64,000 bases of DNA from Pseudorhizobium flavum (lineage in GTDB: Bacteria; Pseudomonadota; Alphaproteobacteria; Rhizobiales; Rhizobiaceae): the NCBI RefSeq assembly GCF_902502825.2, contig NZ_LR723670.1, forward strand, positions 3,592,501 to 3,656,500, in the 5' to 3' direction. Shown here piece after piece: positions 34,155-43,543 of this stretch. Position numbers and translations under genes: made by a program. The notes beneath the pieces are model-generated. The model worked only from the letters and a program-made list of their open reading frames with translations. It did no database searches and was not told the origin of the DNA. Positions within the stretch are counted from its first letter, which is position 1. Each line of letters opens with the position of its first letter.

Positions 34155-36875
34155 TTGCAGCTGAACTGGCGGACACAGCTTATGCAATCAGAGCCCCCTC
34201 ATCGCGCTCCTAACGCCACCCGTAAGAGGTGGGGGTTGACCTATTACGTCCCGGCCTTACTCGCGATCACGACCGTTCTGACCATCTTCGTCCTCTCCGA
34301 TTCTGATCGGCTTTCGCAGCATCGGGAAACCCAGCGCGCCAAGGCTTCTGAACAACTGGCCGATGTCATCTCACGCCTCGAAACGAACGTGCACGGGAAC
34401 GTGAACCTCGTGCACGGTCTTGTCGCAGCTGTTGCGGCCGATCCGCATATGAGCCAGCCCCGCTTTGCAGCGGTCGCGGAAAGGATCTTCGCGGTCCCCT
34501 CCCAACTCCGCAATGTTGCCGGCGCACCGGACTTTGTCGTGCGGTTGATCTACCCCCAGGAGCCCAACAAGGCCAGCCTGGGCCTCGACTACATGGCAAC
34601 GCCCTCACAGCGGGAGACGGCCGTTCAGGCTGTCGCCCGTCGCCTGGTAATGATCACGGGCCCGGTTGATCTCGTCCAGGGCGGACAGGGACTGATCGCC
34701 AGGTACCCTGTCTTCTCGCTCAGTTCCAATCGCTTCTGGGGTCTGGTATCCGCAGTCATCGATCTCAACCGGCTCTACTGGGACAGCAACGTCAACTCGC
34801 CGTCCCAGACACTCGATATTGCTATCTCGCGGCGCCCGACGCCGCACGAGGGTGATGTCTTCTTCGGTCGACCGGAGCTGTTCTCTGAAGATCCGGTGAC
34901 GGCAGCGATCGATCTGGGCTACGATAGCTGGTATCTCGCGGCAGTTCCCAAAGGCGGGTGGAGCAGCGAGCCTTCGGACATGTCCCGGTTCCGCTTCCTG
35001 GCGGCGCTCGTGGCGTTCTTCATCGTCGCGCCTCTCGTGTGGGCGGGGCTTTTGATGCAGCAACGACATCGAAGCCATCTCCTGCTGCGGGAACGCGAAG
35101 AGCGGCTGGAGGTATTGTCTCGCCGCCTGCAACTGGCGCTTGAGGCCTCCAAGATCGGGGTTTGGGAATACCACCCCGAGACAGACAATCTCCTGTGGGA
35201 TTCGCACATGTGCGACCTCTATGGTCAACCCCATGACCAGAACCAGGGATCGTTCCAGGACTGGGCAGCAAGGCTCCACCCCGACGACCTGATCGACGCC
35301 CAGGCCACATTCAAGCGATCGATCGACCAACGTCTCCCCTACTTGAAGGACTTCCGGATAGTCCTGCCCTCCGGAGAGATCCGCCACATCCGCGCCCATG
35401 GCGCAGTGGAGGAAGCTCCTGACGGGACGGTGCGGGTCGTCGGTGCCAACTGGGATGTCACCGAGGACATCGCCATGCAGGTCGAGTTGCGGACAGCAAG
35501 AGCGAAGGCGGAGGAGCAGAACCGGGAATTGCGGACAACGCGCCGTATTCTCGAGCACCAATCCCTGCACGATGCCCTCACCGGACTGCCGAACCGGCGG
35601 TTTCTCGACCAGTTCATGGTTACGGCAGACACGTCCGATCTTTCCCAAAAGCTCGCCTTCATTCACATCGATCTGGACCACTTCAAGCATGTGAACGACA
35701 CGCTTGGGCACGGCACGGGCGACGAGGTGCTCAAGGCCGCAACGACGCGCCTTCGGGAAATTGTCGGACCGGAGGAAGTCGTGTCCCGGATCGGCGGCGA
35801 CGAGTTCGTGATCGTCACCTGCGGACCCGATCCGGCGGACCGGGCGCAGGAAGTGGCTTTGGAGATCGTCGCCATGCTGGCGCGTCCCATCGAGATCGAA
35901 GGCCAGGAGTGCCGTATCGGTTGCAGCGCTGGCATTGCCTGCCAGACCATGGCGGGGGAGACGCCGCAGCAACTGCTGATGAACGCCGATATCGCCCTCT
36001 ACGAGGCAAAGAAGAAAGGGCGTAACCGCGTCGAGATCTTTTCTGATGATCTTCGAGCAATCACGATCCAGACGAAACAGACGGCGGACGAGTTGCTGAG
36101 AGCGCTGGAGTGCGACGCGTTTGTCCCCTTCTTCCAGCCGCAGTTCGACGCCCAGACCCTCGCTATCAGCGGCGTCGAGGCGCTGGCGCGATGGGAGCAC
36201 GCGGAACGAGGCATCCTGACGCCCGACAAGTTCCTGGAGGTTGCGGAAGGCCTTGGTCGGGTTGCCGAGATTGACGCGCTGATCCTCGAGAAATCCCTGT
36301 TCCAGATGACGCGCTGGGGCGCCCACGGCATCGAGATACCGAAGCTGTCGGTCAATATTTCGGCGCAGCGTCTCAAGGACCCGAAACTGCTTGCGATGCT
36401 GGATGCCCTTCCGTCCGACGGCTATACCGTTGCCTTCGAACTCCTGGAATCCATCTCGTTCGAGGATCAGGAAGAAGACTTGAAAGCAGCCATACACCTC
36501 CTCAAGGAGCGCGGCGTACAGGTGGAGATAGATGATTTCGGTTCTGGCCATGCATCCATAGTCAGCCTGCTGGAACTAGCGCCGCACCGCTTGAAGATTG
36601 ACCGGAAGCTGGTGGCGCCCATCGACGTTTCGGAATCGCAGAGGCGCCTGGTCGCGTCGATCATTGAGATCGGACGTTCTCTCGGGATCGGAATCGTGGC
36701 GGAAGGCGTGGAGACGATGACCCATGCGGAGATCCTGAGGGAGATGGGTTGCCAGACCTTGCAGGGCTATGCCTTCGCCCGTCCGATGTCGTCAGCGGAC
36801 CTCATGGCATTTGCCGAGGACTGGCAGTCACGCTATCCCGCAACGAAGACACTGGCGAGCTTGAAGCGCGCATGA
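34155..36875 (+). CDS. Membrane sensor with PAS, GGDEF and EAL domains
   Basis: This is a cyclic di-GMP enzyme of about 906 residues. A first helix (about 30-46) and a second (about 278-298) bracket a periplasmic CHASE-like sensor. A PAS/PAC region (about 325-440; LEASKIGVWEYHPETDNLLWD) is followed by GGDEF (intact RIGGDEFVIV) and EAL (GVEALARWEH, NISAQRL, FELLES, DDFGSGHASI). Both catalytic signatures are present, so it could make or break cyclic di-GMP. The listed start is TTG; ATG at 34182 is an equally likely start. Confidence 0.93.
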   Translation: MQLNWRTQLMQSEPPHRAPNATRKRWGLTYYVPALLAITTVLTIFVLSDSDRLSQHRETQRAKASEQLADVISRLETNVHGNVNLVHGLVAAVAADPHMSQPRFAAVAERIFAVPSQLRNVAGAPDFVVRLIYPQEPNKASLGLDYMATPSQRETAVQAVARRLVMITGPVDLVQGGQGLIARYPVFSLSSNRFWGLVSAVIDLNRLYWDSNVNSPSQTLDIAISRRPTPHEGDVFFGRPELFSEDPVTAAIDLGYDSWYLAAVPKGGWSSEPSDMSRFRFLAALVAFFIVAPLVWAGLLMQQRHRSHLLLREREERLEVLSRRLQLALEASKIGVWEYHPETDNLLWDSHMCDLYGQPHDQNQGSFQDWAARLHPDDLIDAQATFKRSIDQRLPYLKDFRIVLPSGEIRHIRAHGAVEEAPDGTVRVVGANWDVTEDIAMQVELRTARAKAEEQNRELRTTRRILEHQSLHDALTGLPNRRFLDQFMVTADTSDLSQKLAFIHIDLDHFKHVNDTLGHGTGDEVLKAATTRLREIVGPEEVVSRIGGDEFVIVTCGPDPADRAQEVALEIVAMLARPIEIEGQECRIGCSAGIACQTMAGETPQQLLMNADIALYEAKKKGRNRVEIFSDDLRAITIQTKQTADELLRALECDAFVPFFQPQFDAQTLAISGVEALARWEHAERGILTPDKFLEVAEGLGRVAEIDALILEKSLFQMTRWGAHGIEIPKLSVNISAQRLKDPKLLAMLDALPSDGYTVAFELLESISFEDQEEDLKAAIHLLKERGVQVEIDDFGSGHASIVSLLELAPHRLKIDRKLVAPIDVSESQRRLVASIIEIGRSLGIGIVAEGVETMTHAEILREMGCQTLQGYAFARPMSSADLMAFAEDWQSRYPATKTLASLKRA

Positions 36876-37033
36876 TTTATCGTCCGGAGACGCCTCATCA
36901 GTACCAGCGGCAGTTGGTGGGTTCGTCTTCTTAAGTCCACGCTGAGGCACTAGTCGACAAGGCGCACCACGATCCCGCAGGAGGAAGCGCGTCACCAGCT
37001 CCTACCTGAAGCAGAAGCGCTGAGAGCGGCTAC

Positions 37034-37402
37034 TTATCCGATTGATTCGCTGACAAAGCCCGCCTGCAGTTCCAGTTGAACCGCATTCATGAACATTTGA
37101 GCCTGGTGCGAGATTTCCGCCTCGCACGCCCCAACCTCCCGAAGCGCTGACACCAGCAGAGCCATCTCATTGCGCCAGAACTGGTTGGCCTTCTCACCAT
37201 GCAGGTCGCGAAGGGTCGCTGCACATCGACGGATGTCTGCAGTGCGGCGATGGGAGGGGAATTGGAGAAGGGTCATATCTACTCGTGGCACTGGAACGAT
37301 TCGGAACTCAGGTGCCAGCTTGGCGTCACTTCCTTCACAAAAACTGAATCGCAACCTGACCCAGGCGTCGGACTGTTCGGGAGTAGCAGAACCCTCCGCC
37401 AC
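37034..37402 (-). CDS. DUF6074 family protein
   Basis: This protein of about 122 residues has the pattern IVPVPRVDMTLLQFPSHRRTADIRRCAATLRDLHGEKANQFWRNEM and FMNAVQLELQ that I associate with the rhizobial DUF6074 group. The function is unknown. The N-terminal 30 residues are less convincing, and the true start may lie inside. It sits between the cyclic di-GMP enzyme and the chemoreceptor, on the opposite strand. Confidence 0.65.
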   Translation of the reverse strand: MAEGSATPEQSDAWVRLRFSFCEGSDAKLAPEFRIVPVPRVDMTLLQFPSHRRTADIRRCAATLRDLHGEKANQFWRNEMALLVSALREVGACEAEISHQAQMFMNAVQLELQAGFVSESIG

Positions 37403-37520
37403 TTCGCTCTTTCACACATGACGCGACTATCATCGCTAACGCTAAATTAATTGCGAATTGAGAATTGTAGATCGACCCGCCTCGTAGCGCGCCCATAACA
37501 AACATCTCACAGAGGGCACC

Positions 37521-39026
37521 ATGCCAGACCACCGCACAACTGATCTTCAAGACCGACTGCAGTTTGTAGGGCTCGATGCCGCGCAATTGCGTAGCCTTTC
37601 CGGCATCCAGCCTCTCATCAGCCGCGTTCTTGGCCCGGCCCTCGACACCTTCTATGGCAAGATCACCCGCCACCCGCACACGGCGAAGTTCTTCAAGGAC
37701 AAGTCCCACGTTGCGCATGCCAAGTCCCGCCAGGAAAAGCACTGGACCCTGATTGCTTCGGGAAGCTACCGTGACGACTATGTCGACGGTGTGACGACCG
37801 TGGGCAAAACCCATGCGCGCATCGGTCTTGAACCACGCTGGTATATTGGTGGCTACGCTCTCATCCTCGAGCAGATCATCAAGGCGGTCGTTCAAGAGGA
37901 ACTTAAAGGGTTCCTGCACGGTCGTAAGGCCGAGAAGCTTAGCAACGACCTTGCCGCCGTCACCAAAGCGGCCCTGGTGGACATGGACTATGCAATCACG
38001 GTCTATCTTGATGCTTTGACTGAGGAACGCACTCGGCTCGAGGCCCAGCGCCAGGCGGAAAAAGCAGAACAGGACGCTGCCCTGTCTGCACTCGCCACTG
38101 TTCTTTCCCGGCTGGCACAAGGTGATCTCACCTGCCAGGTGAGCGAGCAGCTTGCTCCTCACTTCGACGCATTGAAGGCGAACTTCAACGAGTCAGTGGC
38201 AGCGCTTGAAGCGGCAATGCAGGAAATCAACCAGGCCGTCTTCGAGGTGCGCGCTGAGGTGGATGGCATCGCGTCGGCAGCCGACAACATGGCCAAGCGT
38301 ACGGAGCATCAGGCGTCTGCGCTCGAAGAAAGCGCTGCCGCCCTGGAACAGATCACGACGATCTCCGGCCAGTCCGCAAAGCGCGTCATCGAGGTTCAGG
38401 CGGTCGTCCAGGAATCGGAATCGGAGACCGTTAGATCGGGGCAGATCGTTAAGGAAGCCATTGCCGCCATGGGCGATATCGAAGGTTCGTCACAGAAGAT
38501 GAACCAGATCATCGGTGTCATCGATGAAATCGCCTTCCAGACCAATCTTCTGGCACTCAACGCCGGCGTCGAGGCTGCGCGGGCCGGCGAACAGGGCAAG
38601 GGTTTCGCCGTCGTCGCCCAGGAGGTCCGGGAGCTGGCTCAGCGATCCGCTGCTGCCGCGAAGGAAATCAAGGAACTGATCGACCGGTCCTCCGCCGACG
38701 TCAAGCGCGGGGTGGATCTCGTCAATCTGACGGGAGAATCGCTCAGCTCCATTGGGAAGCGGGTCGGCTCGATCAACAAGAACATCGCCTCCTTGACGCG
38801 ATCCGCCCAGGAACAGGCGTCCGGTATTGGCGAGATCAACTCGGCGGTGCGCAGCATGGACCAGATCACCCAACAGAACGCCGCCTTGATGGAGGAGGCG
38901 AATGCCTCGGTACAAAGTCTTTCGGCAATCAGCGGGCGGTTGGCTGCACTGATCGGGCGCTTCCGTATCGCAGGAAGTCACCAGAATGCCACCCCTGCGT
39001 CGCCGATAAGAAAAACGGCGGCTTGA
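37521..39026 (+). CDS. Globin-coupled chemoreceptor (HemAT-like)
   Basis: This soluble methyl-accepting protein of 501 residues has no transmembrane segment. An N-terminal protoglobin/globin-coupled sensor domain (about 10-175) has the proximal-His region [28 protein letters not shown]-like linker and a signalling domain follow, whose hairpin tip reads [42 protein letters not shown]. It should bind haem and report oxygen or another gas to CheA. GAGGG precedes the ATG. It has its own terminator. Confidence 0.93.
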   Translation: MPDHRTTDLQDRLQFVGLDAAQLRSLSGIQPLISRVLGPALDTFYGKITRHPHTAKFFKDKSHVAHAKSRQEKHWTLIASGSYRDDYVDGVTTVGKTHARIGLEPRWYIGGYALILEQIIKAVVQEELKGFLHGRKAEKLSNDLAAVTKAALVDMDYAITVYLDALTEERTRLEAQRQAEKAEQDAALSALATVLSRLAQGDLTCQVSEQLAPHFDALKANFNESVAALEAAMQEINQAVFEVRAEVDGIASAADNMAKRTEHQASALEESAAALEQITTISGQSAKRVIEVQAVVQESESETVRSGQIVKEAIAAMGDIEGSSQKMNQIIGVIDEIAFQTNLLALNAGVEAARAGEQGKGFAVVAQEVRELAQRSAAAAKEIKELIDRSSADVKRGVDLVNLTGESLSSIGKRVGSINKNIASLTRSAQEQASGIGEINSAVRSMDQITQQNAALMEEANASVQSLSAISGRLAALIGRFRIAGSHQNATPASPIRKTAA

Positions 39027-39076
39027 GAAGTAGCCTCTGTCGCCGGCGCGCTTCCTAAAATGCGCCGACAGATCAG

Positions 39077-39107
39077 GAAGCCTCCGTTGGAGGCTTCTTG
39101 TGTTTTG
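39077..39107 (+). terminator. Rho-independent terminator after the chemoreceptor
   Basis: GAAGCCTCC and GGAGGCTTC form a perfect 9-base stem with a GTT loop, followed by a T-rich tail (TTGTGTTTT). Confidence 0.85.
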
Positions 39108-39167
39108 GTGACTGCATGCATAGAACACCAGCAACTGACGAAGCAGCGCCGACAGGAAGGGCAAGCC

Positions 39168-39938
39168 TTGTCCGCACCCATTGTCCAGCACTTCGATCTT
39201 GGCGGAAAGGGGGTCCTCGTGACCGGCGGCGGCTCGGGCATCGGGGCCGCGTTGACCGCGGGATTCGCAGCCCAGGGTGCGAAGGTCGCCTTCATCGACA
39301 TCGCAGAGGGGCCGAGCCGCGAGTTGGTGTCTGAACTCTCCGCTAGATCAATGCACCCGGTGACATACGTCAAAGCTGACCTGAGAAGCGTCGAGCAGGC
39401 ACAGGATGCCGTTCAGGAAGCCGCAGCCAGCCTCGGCTCCATTTCCGTGCTCGTCAACAACGCCGGCTGGGACGATCGGCACGACGTGGACGACGTGACC
39501 GAAGCCTATTGGGACGAAAGCCAGGCCGTCAATCTGAAGCAGATCTTCTTCGTCACCCAGGCCAGCCTTCCCTATCTGCGGCAGGCGTGCAGCGCTTCGA
39601 TCATCAACTTCTCGTCCATCTCCTATCTTCTCAACATGGGCGACCTGCCTTCCTACGCGGCGGCCAAGGCCGGAATCATCGGTTTGACGAAAAGCCTCGC
39701 CGGCCGACTAGGGCCGGAAGGTATCCGAGTGAATGCCATCCTGCCCGGCATGATCGTCACTGAGCGACAGAAGCGTTTGTGGCTGACGGAGGAGAGTATC
39801 TCCAGCACCGTTGCCCGGCAATGCTTGAAGCGCCCGCTCACGGAAGCTGATCTTGTTGGCCCCTGCCTATTTCTCGCCTCCTCAGCCTCTGCTGGGATGA
39901 CGGCACAAACCATCATCATCGACGGAGGATTGCTTTGA
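39168..39938 (+). CDS. SDR-family sugar dehydrogenase of the galactonate-type operon
   Basis: This short-chain dehydrogenase has 256 residues. The cofactor loop is TGGGSGIG near residues 18-25, NNAG and the catalytic block SYAAAKAGIIGLTKS follow, and the C terminus is QTIIIDGGLL. The start is TTG at 39168, chosen for the well-spaced AGGAAGGG and because family similarity begins there (the frame is open to 39060). Its stop overlaps the kinase start (TTGA). From context it may oxidise galactose, fucose or a related aldose at the top of the pathway. Confidence 0.85.
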   Translation: MSAPIVQHFDLGGKGVLVTGGGSGIGAALTAGFAAQGAKVAFIDIAEGPSRELVSELSARSMHPVTYVKADLRSVEQAQDAVQEAAASLGSISVLVNNAGWDDRHDVDDVTEAYWDESQAVNLKQIFFVTQASLPYLRQACSASIINFSSISYLLNMGDLPSYAAAKAGIIGLTKSLAGRLGPEGIRVNAILPGMIVTERQKRLWLTEESISSTVARQCLKRPLTEADLVGPCLFLASSASAGMTAQTIIIDGGLL

Positions 39939-40876
39939 CGACGCCCGCCTATGCCGCCGTGGACTGGGGGACCAGCAGCTTTCGCCTGTGGCTGATGGAC
40001 CCGGCCGGCAGAATTCTGGCCGAGCGCCGCAGTGGCGAGGGCATGACGTCCGCGGCAAAGATGGGCTTCCCCCAGGTCCTGGAAAGCCACCTGCAGGCGG
40101 TCGAAGCCGCGGCGGATCTGCCGGTCATTATCTGTGGGATGGCAGGCGCCCGCCAGGGTTGGATCGAAGCAGGCTACGTGGACGTCCCGGCGCTGCTGCC
40201 CGCCGTCCTCTCCGGCGCTGTGGAGGTTCCGCAAGTTAACCGAAAGATACACATCCTGCCCGGTCTCGCACAGCGTGCGCGCGAGGCTCCTGACGTGATG
40301 CGTGGGGAGGAGACGCAACTGCTTGGTGCGCTTGACGGATCTGAGCCAAGCGGTGAGCAGATCGTTTGCATGCCCGGCACTCACTCGAAGTGGGTGCATC
40401 TCAGCGGTGAGACAGTCAGCGGATTTTCCACCTACATGACGGGCGAGCTGTTCGAGGTGGTCTCGAAGCATTCGGTGTTGGCGCATTCCCTTGCCGATGC
40501 CGGCTCCGTCGATGGCGACCAACCCGTTTTCACTGCAGCGGTCCGCGCAGCCTTCAAAGCCCCGCAGCGTCTCACGAACCTTCTCTTTACGGTTCGCTCC
40601 GGCATGCTGCTCGCCGAACTGACAGCCACGGATGCCGCCGCTCGCTTGTCGGGAGTACTGATCGGCGCTGAGATCGCAGGCGGCTTGTCTTCCTCCGGTT
40701 CGCAGGCCGCGTCCATTGGCCTCGTCGCCTCAGGACGGTTGCGAGGGCTCTACGAGGGTGCATTCGCTGCGGTGTCGCTGCCGTTCACCCCGATCGACGC
40801 GGACGAGGCCGTTCGCGCCGGCCTTTCGGCGGCCGCCCGTCAGATACTGCCCCTTCAATTGCAGAGGACCACATGA
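39935..40876 (+). CDS. dgoK: 2-dehydro-3-deoxygalactonokinase
   Basis: This enzyme of 313 residues phosphorylates 2-keto-3-deoxygalactonate with ATP. The N-terminal phosphate loop is VDWGTSSFRLWLMD, and other family blocks are CGMAGARQGW, GEETQLLGAL and PGTHSKWV. The start is TTG overlapping the SDR stop, with GGAGGA upstream. The aldolase gene follows with an ATGA overlap, so both act in the De Ley-Doudoroff branch. Confidence 0.94.
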   Translation: MTTPAYAAVDWGTSSFRLWLMDPAGRILAERRSGEGMTSAAKMGFPQVLESHLQAVEAAADLPVIICGMAGARQGWIEAGYVDVPALLPAVLSGAVEVPQVNRKIHILPGLAQRAREAPDVMRGEETQLLGALDGSEPSGEQIVCMPGTHSKWVHLSGETVSGFSTYMTGELFEVVSKHSVLAHSLADAGSVDGDQPVFTAAVRAAFKAPQRLTNLLFTVRSGMLLAELTATDAAARLSGVLIGAEIAGGLSSSGSQAASIGLVASGRLRGLYEGAFAAVSLPFTPIDADEAVRAGLSAAARQILPLQLQRTT

Positions 40877-41508
40877 TGACGCGCATCCCGTTCCCAGACA
40901 TGGCCTATCCCCTTGTCGCCATCCTGCGAGGTCTGAAGCCGGCGGAAGCAGAAGCGGTGGTCGGCAAACTGATCGAGGCTGGTTTTACGGCAATTGAAAT
41001 TCCCCTGAACTCTCCCGAACCCTTTCGCTCGATTGAAATTGCCGCAAGACTGGCGCCGGCCGATTGCCTGATCGGCGCCGGCACCGTGCTGACCGTGGAG
41101 GATGTGGGACGGCTTGATGGGGCAGGTGGAAGGCTGATGGTGAGCCCGAACGTGGAGCCGGACGTCATCCGCGCCGCTGCCGCGCGCGGCATGGTGACGC
41201 TTCCGGGTGTCTTTACTCCGACCGAAGCTTTGGCCGCCGCAAGGGCCGGAGCGACGGGCCTCAAGTTCTTTCCCGCCAATGTACTCGGCCCGGCGGGTAT
41301 CACGGCGATCCGGGCGGTTCTGCCGAAGGACTTGCTGATCGCCGCCGTCGGCGGTGTTTCCGAAAAGAACTTCCGCGACTACATAGACGCCGGCATCACC
41401 GCCTTTGGTCTCGGCTCCAGCCTCTATAAACCGGGCATGAGCGCCGCTGAGGTCTTCGAGAGGGCGCAAGCCACGATTGCCGCCTACGATTCTGCATCCG
41501 CCATGTAG
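40873..41508 (+). CDS. dgoA: 2-dehydro-3-deoxy-6-phosphogalactonate aldolase
   Basis: This KDPG/KDPGal class I aldolase has 211 residues. Visible blocks are VAILRGLKPAEAEAV, IPLNSPEP, IGAGTVLTVEDV and the Schiff-base Lys in GLKFFPANVLGPAGI. It splits the product of DgoK into pyruvate and glyceraldehyde 3-phosphate. Two ATG codons stand in tandem at the start, the first overlapping the dgoK stop. Confidence 0.94.
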   Translation: MMTRIPFPDMAYPLVAILRGLKPAEAEAVVGKLIEAGFTAIEIPLNSPEPFRSIEIAARLAPADCLIGAGTVLTVEDVGRLDGAGGRLMVSPNVEPDVIRAAAARGMVTLPGVFTPTEALAAARAGATGLKFFPANVLGPAGITAIRAVLPKDLLIAAVGGVSEKNFRDYIDAGITAFGLGSSLYKPGMSAAEVFERAQATIAAYDSASAM

Positions 41509-41554
41509 GGCCGCAGCACAAGGTTCTGCTTGTCAAACCCTGGCGACGCTCGTA

Positions 41555-41573
41555 AAACCTATCATACAGGTTT
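41555..41573. promoter_or_regulatory. Operator-like palindrome before the FadR-type regulator
   Basis: AAACCT and AGGTTT form perfect 6-base arms around 7 bases (ATCATAC), 17 bases before the regulator start. It is a likely autoregulatory site for that GntR protein. Confidence 0.5.
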
Positions 41574-41589
41574 GCGAAGAATGTAGGAC

Positions 41590-42300
41590 ATGCTTGAGCC
41601 TCAGGGTCAGATAGGAAACGATTATGTCGGCGGCGCCGTCGCGGCGATCGCCCGGTTTATTCGTGATCGGGACCTGAAACCAGGTGATCGCCTCCCTGCC
41701 GAAGGCACCTTGTCGAAAGAACTCCAGGTATCGCGGACTGTAATCCGTGAAGCGCTGCGATCGCTCGCTGCGCTCCATCTTGTCCAGCTTGGCGCCGGCA
41801 AACGCCCGACCGTGGCGCAACTGGATGACGACGCATTCTCGCTGACGATCGAGCACGGCGTGGTAACGGATCAGATCGATATCCAGCAGATCTACGATGC
41901 GCGCCGAACCATAGAAGCCCGTACCGCGGCTCTGGCGGCCCTGCGCCGGACGGATGCGGAGGCAAGGGCGATCGCGGCTCATGCCCGCGCGATGCTCGCG
42001 AATTCTGACGATCCGCGAAAGGTGATGGAGCACGACATTGCCTTGCATCTTGCCATCGCCCACGCCTCCCGCAACCCGCTATTCACCTTGATCATCGGCG
42101 CCTTCGGCGGCGTCACCCGACAAACGTGGCCGATAGGCTGGAAAAGTCGCACGAGCGACGATGAGCGGCAGGCGATGAGCGAACTCCACGTTGCGATTGC
42201 CGACGCAATCGCTGCCGGAGAACCCACAGCAGCAGCGCGCCTGATGGATGAGCATTTCGACCAGAGTATCAAGGCCCTTCTGCGCGCGGGCCTTATCTGA
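41590..42300 (+). CDS. GntR-family (FadR subgroup) regulator of the galactonate-type operon
   Basis: This regulator of 236 residues has a winged helix-turn-helix (about 12-75; RLPAEGTLSKELQVSRTVIREALRSLAALHLVQLGAGKRPTV) and an FCD ligand domain (about 95-230; RRTIEARTAALAALRRTD, HDIALHLAIAHASRNPL, LHVAIADAI), whose Asp/His residues usually hold a metal for acid ligands. It lies between the aldolase and dehydratase genes and probably senses a sugar acid. Confidence 0.92.
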   Translation: MLEPQGQIGNDYVGGAVAAIARFIRDRDLKPGDRLPAEGTLSKELQVSRTVIREALRSLAALHLVQLGAGKRPTVAQLDDDAFSLTIEHGVVTDQIDIQQIYDARRTIEARTAALAALRRTDAEARAIAAHARAMLANSDDPRKVMEHDIALHLAIAHASRNPLFTLIIGAFGGVTRQTWPIGWKSRTSDDERQAMSELHVAIADAIAAGEPTAAARLMDEHFDQSIKALLRAGLI

Positions 42301-42315
42301 CAACAGGAAATCATC

Positions 42316-43518
42316 ATGAAGATCACCCGGCTCGAAACCGTGCGCATCGCCGAGCGCAGCAATCTCCTCTGGGTCCTCGTCCACACCGACGAAGGCATCA
42401 CCGGGCTCGGGGAGACATTCTTCGGCGCGGAGACGGTGGAAAGCTATATGCACGAATACGTCGCGCCACGGGTCATCGGCCGCGACCCGCTGCAGATCGA
42501 TCTCCTGGCGAACGAACTGGTGGGGTATCTCGGCTTCCGGTCGTCCGGCGCAGAGGTCCGAGGGAATTCTGCCTTCGACATCGCACTTTGGGATATCTTC
42601 GGCAAGGTGACGAGCCAGCCGATCGCCCAGTTGCTCGGTGGCTTCAGCCGCAAAGAGATCCGGACCTACAACACCTGCGCCGGCACCGAATACATCAAGA
42701 AGAACACCGGCCAGACGACCGCAAACTATGGCCTCACCGGAGGCACCGCCTACGACGACCTGAACGGCTTCCTGTATCGCGCCGACGAGCTGGCGGAATC
42801 GCTGCTCGCGGACGACATAACCGCGATGAAGATCTGGCCCTTCGATGCAGCCGCAGAAAAGACGCGCGGCCAATATATCTCGATGCCCGACCTGAAGCTC
42901 GCCCTCGAGCCTTTCGAAAAGATCCGCAAGGCTGTCGGCGACAAAATCGATATCATGGTGGAGTTTCACTCCATGTGGCAGCTCCTGCCGGCCATGCAGA
43001 TCGCCAAGGCGCTCGAGCCATACCAGACCTTCTGGCATGAAGACCCGATCAAGATGGACAGCCTGTCGAGCCTGAAGCGCTATGCCGAAGTCTCGCCGGC
43101 GCCGATTTCCGCATCCGAAACGCTGGCGACCCGCTGGGGCTTCCGCGATTACCTGGAAACGGGAGCCGCGGGCATTGTCATGCTCGACATATCCTGGTGC
43201 GGCGGCCTGTCGGAGGCGCGCAAGATCGCCTCTATGGCCGAAGCATGGCACCTGCCGGTCGCCCCGCATGACTGCACCGGGCCGGTGGTTCTTTGCGCCT
43301 CGACCCACCTATCGCTGAATGCCCCGAATGCCCTTGTCCAGGAAAGTGTCCGCGCCTTCTACAAGACCTGGTACCGCGATCTCGTGACCGCGCTTCCGGA
43401 GGTCAAGAATGGCATGATCACCGTTCCGCCGGGTCCCGGCCTTGGCATGGAACTGCATCCGGAGCTAGAGAAGACCTTCACCGTCAGTCGTCGATTCTCC
43501 GACACCTCCACCATCTGA
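42316..43518 (+). CDS. Enolase-superfamily sugar-acid dehydratase
   Basis: This mandelate racemase/muconate lactonising family protein has 400 residues. The active-site set is visible: MKIWPFD near residues 172-178, metal ligands in MVEFHSMW, WHEDPI and SASETLA, and the His/Asp block APHDCTGP. With DgoK and DgoA next to it, dehydration of a galactonate-like acid to the 2-keto-3-deoxy acid is expected. The exact stereochemistry cannot be told from sequence, and it may not be a classical DgoD. Confidence 0.88.
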   Translation: MKITRLETVRIAERSNLLWVLVHTDEGITGLGETFFGAETVESYMHEYVAPRVIGRDPLQIDLLANELVGYLGFRSSGAEVRGNSAFDIALWDIFGKVTSQPIAQLLGGFSRKEIRTYNTCAGTEYIKKNTGQTTANYGLTGGTAYDDLNGFLYRADELAESLLADDITAMKIWPFDAAAEKTRGQYISMPDLKLALEPFEKIRKAVGDKIDIMVEFHSMWQLLPAMQIAKALEPYQTFWHEDPIKMDSLSSLKRYAEVSPAPISASETLATRWGFRDYLETGAAGIVMLDISWCGGLSEARKIASMAEAWHLPVAPHDCTGPVVLCASTHLSLNAPNALVQESVRAFYKTWYRDLVTALPEVKNGMITVPPGPGLGMELHPELEKTFTVSRRFSDTSTI

Positions 43519-43543
43519 CGCCACGCTTTTTTTGGGAGGAATC

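Noticed and set aside
34605..36551. Minus-strand frame of 648 codons opposite the GGDEF-EAL gene
   Set aside because: It is antisense to an intact multi-domain gene; no recognisable domain.
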